Shown here one piece after another: positions 11,866 through 21,708 of a DNA stretch of 64,000 nucleotides. Every line of letters begins with the position of its first letter. Within the stretch, counting starts at the first letter, position 1. The notes under the pieces were generated by a model. The model was not told where the DNA came from. It did no database searches and saw only the letters and a list, made by a program, of their open reading frames with translations. The translations under genes were made by a program, and so were the position numbers. The DNA is from Syncephalastrum monosporum B8922. Taxonomy: Eukaryota > Mucoromycota > Mucoromycetes > Mucorales > Syncephalastraceae. Where the stretch lies: assembly GCA_000697355.1 (NCBI GenBank), contig JNEN01001278.1, positions 1 to 64,000 of the forward strand, in the 5' to 3' direction.

Positions 11866-13113
11866 ATGCCCCAGAAGAACTTGACACAACAACGCGCCGC
11901 GCTCCGACCTTCGAAAAACGTGGCCTTCTTTTACGACGACGACGATGACGATGATGTATTCAGCATGGATGATAGCAGCATTGCGGCGTCCATGGACAGT
12001 ACCCAGCTGCAGGCTGACACTTTTGCGCTCGCCCAGTTCTTAGCGAGCACGAGTCCGGATGAGTTTGCCAAGCCGTCCAAGAAGCAGCAGAACAATCCCC
12101 AATTCCGACGCGCATCCAAACTGATCAGCAAGTTGCGCAAACGTTCTACCACTGCTACACTGCGATCCGATGCAGCGTCTATCAAAAGCAGCAGTGCCAG
12201 CATCCACTCTCAGCAGAGCAGGAAGAAGCCAAATCACATTCCTTTGCCGGAATACGTGCCGTCTCCGCCACCCACAACTGAGCCAGAGCACCCGCTTCAG
12301 CAAGATCGTCATCAAAAGCAGCAGCAGCGAGAACAAGAGCACCAGAGGCATCCGTCCTGCCTACGTGACTCGGGTGTGTACAGCGAGGCGTCCGATAAGG
12401 ACGTGATGATGCACCCCCCGCCACCTCCCGTGCCTCCGCCGCCACCGCCGGCCCAGCAACAAGCAGGCTCGCAGCAATTCCAGGACATGGAGTTCCCCAT
12501 GCCTCCCTCTGTGCCGGCCAAGACCCACGCTCGGCAACCCCGGCGGCCGGCCCCCTTACCTGCCGCCGTCGCTTCAGCCGCGATTGCGGCAGCAACGAAC
12601 GAACCACAACAACAAGAAAAGATGCCATCCCACCGCACTGTGTCGACATGTTCTAGTCTTTCAGAAAAGTCAGTCGTGCGGTCGGTGCCTTCGGCTGCGC
12701 TCAAGCGACGCTCCATTATCCGTGCGCGTCATGCCCAGGTGCAAACAGAGGATGCAGAGACGCAAACAAAGCAGACTGGTGCCTGTCCGCACTGCCGCCA
12801 GATGCTGCCCCAGCAGCAGGCCGAGGCCGAGGACCACCGTCGTCTGTCGTGCCCACCTGCCATGGCGAGTGGCGACCTTCTCTCGGAAGAGGAAAAGAAG
12901 GAGAAAGCCGCAGATGCTCAGAACCTGATGGCCATGATTGAGCAGCTGCAGAAACAGCTCCTAGAAGAACAGCAGTCGCGCAAGAAGCTGGAGCAGCAAA
13001 TGTCACGTCAGCAACAGGCTGCTTTGAAGGCGGAACAAGTGGCACAGGAGCGTTCCCGGTGGAAGGGAGATTGTCTCTGGCTCCAGGACCGTATTGCCCT
13101 GTTACCCGAGTAA
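11866..13113 (+). CDS. Gln/Pro-rich coiled-coil protein, 415 aa, unknown function
   Basis: This is a single-exon ORF starting MPQKNLTQQRAALRPSKNV. In order: an Asp run (about residues 24-31), a Ser/basic region, a Pro-rich tract (PPPPPVPPPPPP, about 184-198) and Ala/Gln-rich stretches. A short Cys motif CPHC follows (residues about 307-310) after a TEDAETQTKQ segment. A strongly predicted Gln/Lys/Glu coiled coil runs from about residue 340 to 400. The poly-Pro tract could bind SH3/EVH1/profilin-type partners and the coiled coil could dimerise. A lone CxxC is too little to call a zinc finger. The overall plan resembles fungal cytoskeletal or signalling adaptors. I do not recognise the family. 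The ATG follows a pyrimidine-rich leader. Confidence 0.8.
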   Translation: MPQKNLTQQRAALRPSKNVAFFYDDDDDDDVFSMDDSSIAASMDSTQLQADTFALAQFLASTSPDEFAKPSKKQQNNPQFRRASKLISKLRKRSTTATLRSDAASIKSSSASIHSQQSRKKPNHIPLPEYVPSPPPTTEPEHPLQQDRHQKQQQREQEHQRHPSCLRDSGVYSEASDKDVMMHPPPPPVPPPPPPAQQQAGSQQFQDMEFPMPPSVPAKTHARQPRRPAPLPAAVASAAIAAATNEPQQQEKMPSHRTVSTCSSLSEKSVVRSVPSAALKRRSIIRARHAQVQTEDAETQTKQTGACPHCRQMLPQQQAEAEDHRRLSCPPAMASGDLLSEEEKKEKAADAQNLMAMIEQLQKQLLEEQQSRKKLEQQMSRQQQAALKAEQVAQERSRWKGDCLWLQDRIALLPE

Positions 13114-13552
13114 ACTTTCTTCTCTGATCCCTTTTTATAAAAGAAAAAAGCGCTACCGTAGTCTATTCTCGCCCCCTGTGTCTCTTTCTTGTACATCACA
13201 TAATCTCTTCTATCTGGTCATTTGCACCTTCCTTCGAAATATCCTTTACCGAATATATATATATTATTATTTACCATACTGATATTTTTGTCCATCCAAA
13301 CTGCCATTGGTAATGTATGGTCTTCTGTTTCAGCGCTGCATAAACTGCCCAGGCTCGTCGCAGAATGAGGTGATCAGTTGGCAATATGGAATCAATGTGA
13401 TGCATGAAAACGTGAACCAGATAGAACGTTTCAGAAACAGCATAACCCTTGTCAGAGTGGTATGTCATATGCCCCCTGACTTTGGTCCGCCATATATAAA
13501 GGATTTGCGGTCCACCCTGCGGAAGTATTTATAATTTATACATTTATACATC
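13114..13552. other. Intergenic region / promoter of the Gln-rich gene
   Basis: About 440 bp lie between tandem plus-strand genes. It starts with the T-rich 3' end of the preceding gene and ends with a strong TATA box (13492-13500). No gene is seen. Confidence 0.55.
13492..13500 (+). promoter_or_regulatory. TATA box of the Gln-rich gene
   Basis: ATATATAAA lies about 53-61 nt upstream of the ATG at 13553. It is the clearest TATA match in this part of the window and suggests a highly or inducibly expressed gene. Confidence 0.6.
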
Positions 13553-13993
13553 ATGTCTCGTTTTTTGAACGCATTTAAAAACAACATCGGCAACGACCAG
13601 CAGCAGCAAGACTCGTCGTTTGGTGACCAACAGCAACAATTTGGTAATGACCAGCAGCAGCAAGGCTTTGGTCAGCAGCAGCAAGATTTGGGTCAACAGC
13701 AACAGGACCCGTCTTATGGTCAGAGCAACCAGTACGGCCAAGATAGTGGCTTTAGTGGTCAGGGTGACAGCTATGGCCAACAGCAAGATACGAGCAACGC
13801 TATTGGCCAGCAAGACAGCTACGCGCAGTTCAACTCTCAGCAAGGCTACAGCCAGCAACAGACATCTAATGTCTCGGGTGATCAGCAGGACCAGTTTGGC
13901 CAACAACAGGGCCAAGGTGGCATCCAGGGAAGCCAGTACTCAGGTGGCCAGATGGACAACGGCTACCAACAAGGACAGCAGTCCTCATGGTAG
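13553..13993 (+). CDS. Prion-like Gln/Gly/Ser-rich protein, 146 aa
   Basis: A short N-terminal head (MSRFLNAFKNNIGN) is followed by almost pure low-complexity sequence. This consists of imperfect repeats built on GQQQQ, FGxQQQQ and DSYGQ, with scattered Tyr and Phe and almost no charge. This composition is that of prion-like or phase-separating domains and of fungal stress proteins rich in Gln/Asn/Gly. There is no signal peptide, so it is presumably cytosolic. Gln is coded by a mixture of CAG and CAA, so the tract is not a recent triplet expansion. It is a single exon ending at 13993, with a poly-A tract (14066-14083) in the 3' flank. Function is unknown. Confidence 0.8.
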   Translation: MSRFLNAFKNNIGNDQQQQDSSFGDQQQQFGNDQQQQGFGQQQQDLGQQQQDPSYGQSNQYGQDSGFSGQGDSYGQQQDTSNAIGQQDSYAQFNSQQGYSQQQTSNVSGDQQDQFGQQQGQGGIQGSQYSGGQMDNGYQQGQQSSW

Positions 13994-14602
13994 GATGGGA
14001 TCCTCTTGCTCACCTCTTTTTCCCTTTTTGTAAATATGAAGTATCTTTGTAAATAATACTGTCCAAAAAAAAAAAAAAAAAAAGGACAGAATATGTATTC
14101 GTAAACAAAACAACACAATATGTTAATAATAGCAGCATTACCTTGCTACAAACATTGATGCTTCGTGCTTCAAATTTACGTGTGAACGTGTATACGTTAT
14201 GCATGTTAAACTGGCAGGAACAAATGGGATACGCTAGCGTGCACAGAAATCATGCATTGCCTCACGTGGGGATTTTGGTCCTTGATCTATTCGTTCTGGT
14301 ATTTATCTGGGCCCGAGTGGCAGACATGGGTTTAAAACATAAATTCCCAACTTTTTCGACTTGACCAAAAACGAGATGGCGCTCTGTGATACCACAAGTC
14401 ATTGACCAATCAAAATCGTTAAATTTCTAGCAAAGGGCCGGGCCCAACCCAAAGACAAAAAGAGAGACGCGCGTGCAGACACACCATATTTTAGGGCCCA
14501 GAATAACGCGCAAAGAGAAGGCAGCCTGCCATCTAATGAAAATGAATTTAATTAAACGCTTTGACGAACAAGGGTCTTGCTTTTAAGCATCCACCTATTT
14601 TT

Positions 14603-14971
14603 TTAAGTTCTTTCTGCCAAGTATATGGTATTACACAAGACGACGACGGAACAGGATGTTGGACCCAAGAATAACTTTTCGTTATACTCTATGCGTCTCA
14701 ATTTTTTTTCCGTGACATAATCAGAAGGTGCTAACAAAGAAGGCTTCGGAGCGGAATGCCGGGTGAGGGGAGCACTCTGCAGAAAAGACAGAGGGTCTCG
14801 CCATGCATCACGCACTTATTTTGTCCTTTGCAGTATGGGGCCAAAAAAATTTTTTTATAAGGGATAGGCTTAAACTCTTTGAACAGAGACACGTACCGAG
14901 AGCGGAGAGGATCGTCCTCGACGGTCTGTTTCGTGTGTGTCAACGGCCATTGGCTTGGCGTTCACATTCAT
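14603..14971 (-). CDS. Candidate small gene, 82 aa, two exons
   Basis: Exon 1 is 14897-14971 (ATG at 14971) and exon 2 is 14603-14776. The 120-nt intron has a gtacgt donor and a ttctgcag acceptor. The joined protein starts MNVNAKPMAVDTHETDRRGR, continues with Ser/Pro-rich sequence (SSPLS|SAPLTRHSAPKPS), then VTEKKLRRIEYNEKLFLGPT, and ends with a short hydrophobic tail. The SP/TP-rich basic middle would suit a small phosphoprotein. Splice sites are good, but there is no homology I can name and the first ATG is not unique. Another minus-strand ORF upstream (14940-15131) overlaps in a different frame. Confidence 0.35.
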
Positions 14972-16121
14972 TTCGTCGTCGGAATTCTTCGTAAGATTTT
15001 CGTCCACTCTCTTCCACTTTGTGCACCCTTTTCCACCTCGCCAACTTCAGGTGCACATCGTTCAATGTAGGTATACGCGCTTTTTTTTTCATGGTCGCCG
15101 TATTCTGGATGACCTGGAACCGGCCGAACAAACCAAAAAAAAAAAAAACATGGCCAAGGTCCTTGTGGAACAGACACGCTGGGTCCAGTTGCCTTTGCCC
15201 AATTTAGCAATGAGACTAGCAGCATTTGCCATGCCAATCATCAAGATCACCTTTTTCTCTATATAATTTTTTTATTTTTACTACGCGTGTGGTTTATCAA
15301 AGGTAAATAGGTACAAAAGGTTCGAGGGTATTGGTTCGTTCCCAAAAGGAAATGGGAAGGTAAAAAAAAAATATGAGATCACAAGATGGCAGAAGCGGGT
15401 GGTCTGGCCCGAAAAAGTCCAAAGGTGTATTCCTCTGCGAGTATGTGGTCAATACTCTTGTTTAGATAAAAATAAAAAAAAATAAAAATGGTGGAAGGGA
15501 GTGCTTAATGGGGTAAGCATTGCAAGCGCATGATTGGATAGCTGTTAATGAGCAACGGGTCTCGAAATGACACTACATACAGATTATTGAACTTTCTCTG
15601 AAAAATAACTGCTCACGTCCACATCTTTTTGTTGCCACCCGCAGTGTGTAGACCTTCAAGAGATAAAGAATGGGGAGAAAAGCAAGAAACGACGAGGAAG
15701 GAGAAAGTTGGGGGTGGAGGTAAAAAGGTATAATGAAGCCATTAGTGAGGATGAAGTGCGATTTTCGATCTCCACTTTGATTTCGGGTGCCCATGGTCCC
15801 ACCATCTCCTATTTTTTCTTTCCTTGTGTAAGTCTCTCCAGTAAGCTCCTTCGTCCATCGCTTTCTTTTTCTCTCTTTCACTTTTGCGAAACGCTTTTTT
15901 TAACCCATTTCCCTTACTGTCTTTTTCCTTTCCGCTTGCTTTCTTCTTGCTCTCTCTCCTTCCTCCTCCGTCGACACCCAAACCTCCCTTTTTTCCTGTT
16001 TCTTTTTCCTTCTTCTCATTTACTTACTTGTTAGCAGGCACCACCCCAGTGAACTCATCCCTCTCGTTTCGTTCGACTCTTTTTCTTTCTCTCTCAGCCT
16101 TTCGAGCATACCCAACCGCTC
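14972..16121. other. Intergenic region, 1.1 kb
   Basis: Poly-A/T runs occur near 15085, 15135, 15265, 15365 and 15470. The last 300 bp before 16122 are strongly C/T-rich, as expected for a fungal promoter or leader. Minus-strand ORFs around 14940-15240 cross homopolymers and change frame there. I do not call them genes. Confidence 0.5.
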
Positions 16122-19100
16122 ATGCCATCCATGTACCTGACCGTCCTGGCCGTCCTATGCTGGGCGGCTAGCGTGACGCAAGCCTACTTTTACGTACCCA
16201 ATTTCATGAGCCAGCTGCCCTTCCAGGGCGGCATGGCATCTGCACCGCGGGGTAGCGACTCGCTGATTCTTTTCGGCGGCGAAAACGCGACATCCCACTA
16301 CTCGAACAACCTCTATCAACTGGCCCAGACCCAGGACACCTTCACCTGGGAACAACTGCCTGCGACGAATGCACCCAACGGCTCAACTTATGGCCAAGCC
16401 ATGGTGTCCAACACCGGCGACACACTGCTCACCATGGGTGGCATGTCCGAAAGCACCGTGAACCAGGTCATCCCTCTGCAGATGTATTCGTACAGCTTCA
16501 ACACACATGAGTGGAACGCCTGGCAGGGAAACACCAACATGAACGCCACGGGTGTCCCCCAGAACCGCCAGCTCTTCTCGGCCACGTATGATAACTCGTC
16601 GACTGTCTACATCTATGGCGGCGCGCTCAACAACTCGGCCGTCTTTGCCGACTTTTGGTCGCTCGACACCAAGACGATGACTTTCACCCAGCTCCCCACG
16701 CCCAACATCCCTCGCTATGGCCATACTGCTTCCCTCACAAGGTACTCTACTACATAGTGTTCCTAAAATAACCTACTTCGCACGTGGGTGATGAATTTTT
16801 TATTGACTTCTGTGCTCCCCGACCCGGGGAAATTTTTTTATTTTTACAGTGATGGTAAACTGGTCATCCTTGGCGGTGTCGCTCTGAGTCAGTCCAATGG
16901 CCAGGTCACCAGCTCCCTCGCTTCGATGCATAACGTTCTCATCTACGACACCAATGCGAAGTCCTGGTCCCAGCAGGCTCTGAACGGCGACAACGGTCAA
17001 TTCCCCTCCACCCGCAACTCGCACTCCGCTGTCATCAGTAAGTCCGTTACTATGCAACCGATCACATCCTTACCGATCCGTGCTTATTTTAATAGCTTCT
17101 GACGACAAGATTGTTATCTTTGGTGGTATGTACTATTTTCCCGTGGACACCCATCCTGGTGCCGTAATCAACTAACATTATTGCCATTGTTTCAGGCGAC
17201 AGCGCTGCTCCTATGCGTCAGCGTCAGTATCTGAATGCTATTGCCATCCTCGATACCAAGTCCTGGACTTGGACGATCCCGCAGGTCAATGGTATTACGC
17301 CCTCCCGCCGCTCGTACGCCTCAGCCATGCTTGTCCAGGACAAATACCTCATGGTGTCGTTCGGTGAAGCACTGAACACCTACTACAACGACATCAACGT
17401 TTTCAGCATTAGTGATTCGTCCTGGCTCCAGTCCTTTGACGGCAACGAAGATAGCTCGAGCTCGGGCGTCTCTGCCGGTCTCATTGCGGGCGTCACGATT
17501 GCTGCGGTCGTGCTTGTCGCCATTCTCTTGTTCTTGCTCTGGCGTTTCCAGGCCTACGTCCGCTGGCTTGTCACCCGCATCCACAATGACATTTGGAAGC
17601 CTCGGTAAGACCAATTGGTCAATGTCCTTGCAAAATACTCACTGTACTTGTTTCCTTTCTCGTAGTACTGGTGAGCCTGTGTGGGCCGAGACGACGCGCA
17701 TTGTCTTCCAGATCTTCCTGCTCTTCATCTTTGTTGTTTTCTTGGTGTTCGTGATTCGTCAGGCAGTCGATAGTCCCAATGTTACACAACGTATTGAGGA
17801 GCCAGTGGCCCAAGTTGATGTGCCAGGTACGGCAAAAATTAGCCATTTCCAGGCTGTTCTCGGCCCCCAAATGGTTCCTGAATTGACCCCATGATCATTT
17901 TTTTGTTTACTTAGACGTGCGTTTCTGCTTTGATGGTTATCCCACCTACGCGGATGCAAGTGATGCGCGCAACCCTGGCGTTGTGTGCCAGACTGACACA
18001 GGTTACTCGTGCACGAACTTTGTCCAGCAGCTCAACATGAGCATTTTCACGCCCACGTTCGCCTCTGACCTGGGTGCTGTCAACTGTTTCCTGTTCCGAG
18101 GCGACTCGACCTTCAAGATGACTTCGACCTCGGGTGCCAACAATGGCTCACGCCTGTTGTTCACATTCTTTGGTGACCAGTCGATTCAGTATGGCCGCGT
18201 GCACGTCTCGGTGTACCCGAAGGCGATGGATCCTAACGTCAAGGTGTACAACCTCAACGACAACATCCCGGTCATCATGTCTGACGCGGACGTTCTCAAC
18301 TGGCAAAATGCCGAACGCAACGACATTCAAGCCACGAACGTGTACGAAGTGCAACCCTCAACGTACAGCGCTCTCAGCTACGATCTTGTGGACCACCGTT
18401 ATCTGCAGTCTGTGGGCTGGAACTATGTTGGTTTCGCGCCCATCACCAATTCGACGCCCGAGGTGGAGTCCAACTTCCGTGCCGAGGCGCAGAACCCCGC
18501 CTACACCCAGACCCACAGCGACCTTGCCTTCATGGCTATCTATCCCAACTCATACCAGAACCTGACCGACCGCGAGGTCAAGATGTATACTCTTGTGAAC
18601 GCGCTCGGCTTCGTTGGTGGTATCTTCGGTCTCTTGATCGCCGTCCAGGCATGGATGTTTGGCTACCGACCTCGCTCGCCTTGGGGTGTTGTGCACCGAT
18701 GGTCGGTGGGTGACATGAAGCGGTCCCTGTTGCGCGGTTTGCAGCACAACTTCAAGACATCCGAGTCGTCGATTCCGCTTGTCCACCCGCTCCACCCCCG
18801 CTTCAGCATGCAGAATTTGGGAGCCGATCTAGGCTACGAAAGTGAAGGCCAGCGTATCTCGCGCGTCGAAGAGCGCATGCAGGTGCTGGAACTGCTTTTC
18901 AAGGCGTATTATGTCGATGACGAGATCTTCCGCTCGCTGGACAATGCCAACAAGAACGTCCCACCCTCCCCAACGGGTGGCGGCCCGTTCTTCCCTCCTA
19001 CGGAGAAGGTCGACGGGTTCGGCCGGACCAAGAGCGGCGGCTTCTCGCACATGTTCAACCATCGCCAGAGCGTGGCCAGCGTCAGCAGCGATAGCAACTC

Positions 19101-19152
19101 GCAACGCCATCTGAACGACCGTAACGAACAGATGCAGCTGCGAGATATTTAA
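16122..19152 (+). CDS. Kelch-repeat membrane protein
   Basis: I read six exons: 16122-16741, 16850-17037, 17096-17125, 17196-17604, 17666-17826 and 17915-19152. An N-terminal signal peptide (LTVLAVLCWAASVTQAYF) leads into a beta-propeller of Kelch-type repeats (LILFGG, LLTMGG, VYIYGG, LVILGG, IVIFGG), with several N-glycosylation sequons. Three membrane segments follow. They are a long helix after SSSGVSAG (exon 4), one in exon 5 (IFLLFIFVVFLVFV) and one in exon 6 (LGFVGGIFGLLIAV). Between the last two sits a Cys-containing domain of about 220 residues (RFCFDGYPTY onward). A cytosolic tail carries a short helical region and a Ser/Arg-rich end. The propeller should face the secretory lumen or cell exterior, suggesting a cell-surface or endomembrane role. 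The specific function is unknown. The layout is typical of large fungal Kelch membrane proteins. Confidence 0.85.
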
Positions 19153-19478
19153 ACAGCACCATGACCTAAAAAAAGCTCTCCCTCACCACACCCACACAAA
19201 CTCTCTATCTCTCACACACACACTTTTTACTATTATTCCTGGCTTATTTCGGCACGCCCATACCCAGCCGTGCTCTCCCTCCAGCAAACTCACTTCACAC
19301 ACATACTCCACACATTAGCAAACGAGACTCTTTTTTCCCTTTTTCTTTTTTCTCTTCTTATCCTCCCCTTTTATTTTCTCTCTCCATAGCACAGCACAAA
19401 CAGCAAGACATGTATTCTTTCATCTATTTTTTTTTCATTAAATGCGATATTTTCGCCCATTGACGCATTCTGTCTTAC

Positions 19479-19486
19479 GCTATAAA
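19479..19486 (+). promoter_or_regulatory. TATA box before the NMNAT-like gene
   Basis: CTATAAAA lies about 30 nt upstream of the ATG at 19511. It argues that the in-frame ATG at 19442 is not used, because it sits upstream of the TATA. Confidence 0.45.
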
Positions 19487-19510
19487 AGCCCACTGCGGAA
19501 CGGGAGCTGT

Positions 19511-20167
19511 ATGCCCAGGATGTCTTTGCTCAGCCCAACTCTAAAGGAGCATGCCTCGGATGACCTCTACATTGTGTCTCGCCCTCCATCCTGGTCGTCC
19601 GAACGTCTTTTAGTCCTTGATTCGTCCTTCAATCCGCCGACACGAGCTCATGCCGCGTTAATTAATGAGACGCTTCACGTATCGCCTCAGTTCAGCGGGG
19701 TCCTGCTCTTGTTCTCGTCGCGCAATGCAGACAAGCAGCTGAGTGGTGCGTCGATCCGGCAGCGGGTCGAGATGATGCAATTACTTGCCAAGTCACTTCC
19801 CAACTGCGCTGTCGGCATCACGGTGCATGCCCGCTTTGTCGACAAGGCACGCATGCTGGACGGCGCGTGTTTTCTAATGGGCGTGGATACCGTCGAGCGC
19901 CTCTTGGACCCAAAGTACTATGATGAACCCGTCGAGGTCGCTCTTGCCCCCTTTTTCGCACGGTGCAGTCTCGTATGCGCAAGCCGACCTGGTTTCACGC
20001 TGGAGAATAGCCTGTTTTCTGACCAAGTCAAGCATATCACGCTCGACCCGGAGGTCGCCTCGCTTTCAAGCACCCTTGCAAGACAGCACGCGAACACGGA
20101 GGTCCTCGATACCATCGTGAGTCCTGCCATTGCAGACTACATACGCCGTGCCCGTTTGTATCAATAA
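19511..20167 (+). CDS. NMNAT/POF1-like nucleotidyltransferase
   Basis: This is a single-exon ORF. The frame is open from an ATG at 19442, but a TATA box at 19479 favours the ATG at 19511 (218 aa). The core has the nucleotidyltransferase alpha/beta-phosphodiesterase signature: a strand LLVLDSSFNPPTRAH containing the (G/S)xFxPxTxxH nucleotide-binding motif. Further on are FLMGVDTVERLLDPKYY, the family's substrate-binding helix, and a C-terminal helical end. Such proteins adenylylate nicotinamide mononucleotide to make NAD or belong to the related fungal POF1 branch. The usual ISSTxxR near the C-terminus is not clear here (the region reads IADYIRRARLYQ), so activity on NMN is inferred, not shown. 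It is convergent with the elongase gene, with 130 bp between stop codons. Confidence 0.8.
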   Translation: MPRMSLLSPTLKEHASDDLYIVSRPPSWSSERLLVLDSSFNPPTRAHAALINETLHVSPQFSGVLLLFSSRNADKQLSGASIRQRVEMMQLLAKSLPNCAVGITVHARFVDKARMLDGACFLMGVDTVERLLDPKYYDEPVEVALAPFFARCSLVCASRPGFTLENSLFSDQVKHITLDPEVASLSSTLARQHANTEVLDTIVSPAIADYIRRARLYQ

Positions 20168-20296
20168 TAATTTATAGAAAAAGCAGATTACTACATTGAA
20201 GTGGAAGATATTTTTAAATGGGAAGAAAAACAAGGAACGAAAGGACAGCCGGGGGCTTTCTTCTTTGCTTTTGTTTCTATCTACGGAAATTCTATA

Positions 20297-21419
20297 TTAG
20301 ATTTTCTTGCTCTTCTTGGCAGCAAGGGTGGAAGAGGAAGCAGAAGAGGCGGCGGCGGCCTTCTTCTTGTAGGTCATGCGGTAAAAGTTGATGAAGAGGA
20401 AGAGGTACGAGGTCAGGATGGCACAGCCAAACCACGCCGCACCCTCGCCACCCGAGCAGGTGCCAAAGTTAGGCAGAGCAGGGTAGTACTTGTTGGCATA
20501 GAAAGTATAGGTGCAGCTGTAGATGATGAACAGGTCAATGACGAACTGGATAATCTGCATCGTCGTCAGGTAGCGCTTCCACCAGATCTTGGCACCCGAG
20601 GCGGTGCGGAAGTAATAGTAGTACATCAAAACGTGCACGGTCAGGTTCAGCGTAATAGGCACCCATGACTATAGATAATAAAATGTGAGTGTCATTCGCT
20701 CTCCTTCTTCAGCGACATGGTACATACGACGGTGGTACGGCCAACAAGCTGGGTATAGCAGAGAATCATAGTCATGCTGTGATGGAAATAGTGCAGGAAT
20801 TCTAACAGTAACAATCGCATTTCAGTCAGTACTCAGCCCCATTCTTCCTCCCATAGCCCAATAACGACAACATACCAAGCTTCTTCTTCTTCACAACAAG
20901 GAAGACGGTGTCAGCCAGTTCCCACCATTTGACAAGGTAGTTGAGGTAGTACAAGAGTTCGTGCTTCTCGGTCCACGCGTCAGACGAGCAGATCGTATAG
21001 TAGAAGCCATGACGGGCGAGCTGGGGCACCAGCTGCTCAATCAAGAGAAGCAGGAGCGCGAGAGACACAAGCGTCAGCAGGAAGTTGTGGACCTTGAAAA
21101 GGAAGCGCGGGTTCATTGGTGAGGAATCCTTCAACAGGAATTGACCACCGAAGATGACAACAAGGTAGGTGATGGCACCAACCACGACTATAGAGAGAGA
21201 GAGCCGATACAATGGGTTATACAACGCGTTACAATATGTTATCAATTGATAATTCATGACTAAATTACCTTCAGGGACGGTGGACAGGACGGTCTCACCC
21301 TCGGTGAAACGGAAGTCCAGGGCCGACTGGCCAGTGACAGCCGTATACAACTGGTCAAAGTAGTCGTAGAGGTAGACACCGAAGGGGCGATCGACGCTGA
21401 AGCTCACGGCGGTGGCCAT
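20297..21419 (-). CDS. ELO-family very-long-chain fatty acid elongase (3-ketoacyl-CoA synthase)
   Basis: Four exons on minus are 21269-21419, 20876-21187, 20728-20801 and 20297-20668, giving 302 aa. The ORF continues upstream of 21419, but only with a TTG, so the ATG at 21419 is the start. Diagnostic elements appear in family order: KWWELADTVFLVVKKKK, then, across the exon 2/3 junction, LEFLHYFHHS containing the catalytic HxxHH. CYTQLVGRTT and VLMYYYYF follow. Multiple hydrophobic helices indicate an ER membrane protein, and the C-terminus is Lys-rich (AAKKSKKI), consistent with a di-lysine-type ER retrieval signal. It condenses malonyl-CoA with acyl-CoA in the ER elongation cycle. Chain-length specificity cannot be told from sequence alone. 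It sits tandem behind ODC, whose stop is 290 bp from this ATG. Confidence 0.95.
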
Positions 21420-21708
21420 CGTCAAAACGAGAAAGAGAGAGAGAAAGAAAGAGGGAGAAAAGGGAGACGGAAAATGGAAAAATACGCTGGCTTAGGATTG
21501 TTTTTTTCTGTTGCCGCCCAACGAAATTATTATATTATCTTTTGCCCCGGAACATCCGCACCGGTGGCCCTGGCAGCACTTGCCATGTTACACATGCACT
21601 ATTCACCCGCCCTTTCAATTCGAATTTATCCATCTGCCTGATGCACGTGAATTTCTGATGGGACTTCTTAGGCTCCTTTATTCCCAGTTCATACTAAGGA
21701 TCGATCCT

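Noticed and set aside
19442..19510. Upstream ATG of the NMNAT-like gene
   Set aside because: A TATA box lies inside this stretch, and the residues (MRYFRPLTHSVLRYKSP) precede the family core by an unneeded extension.
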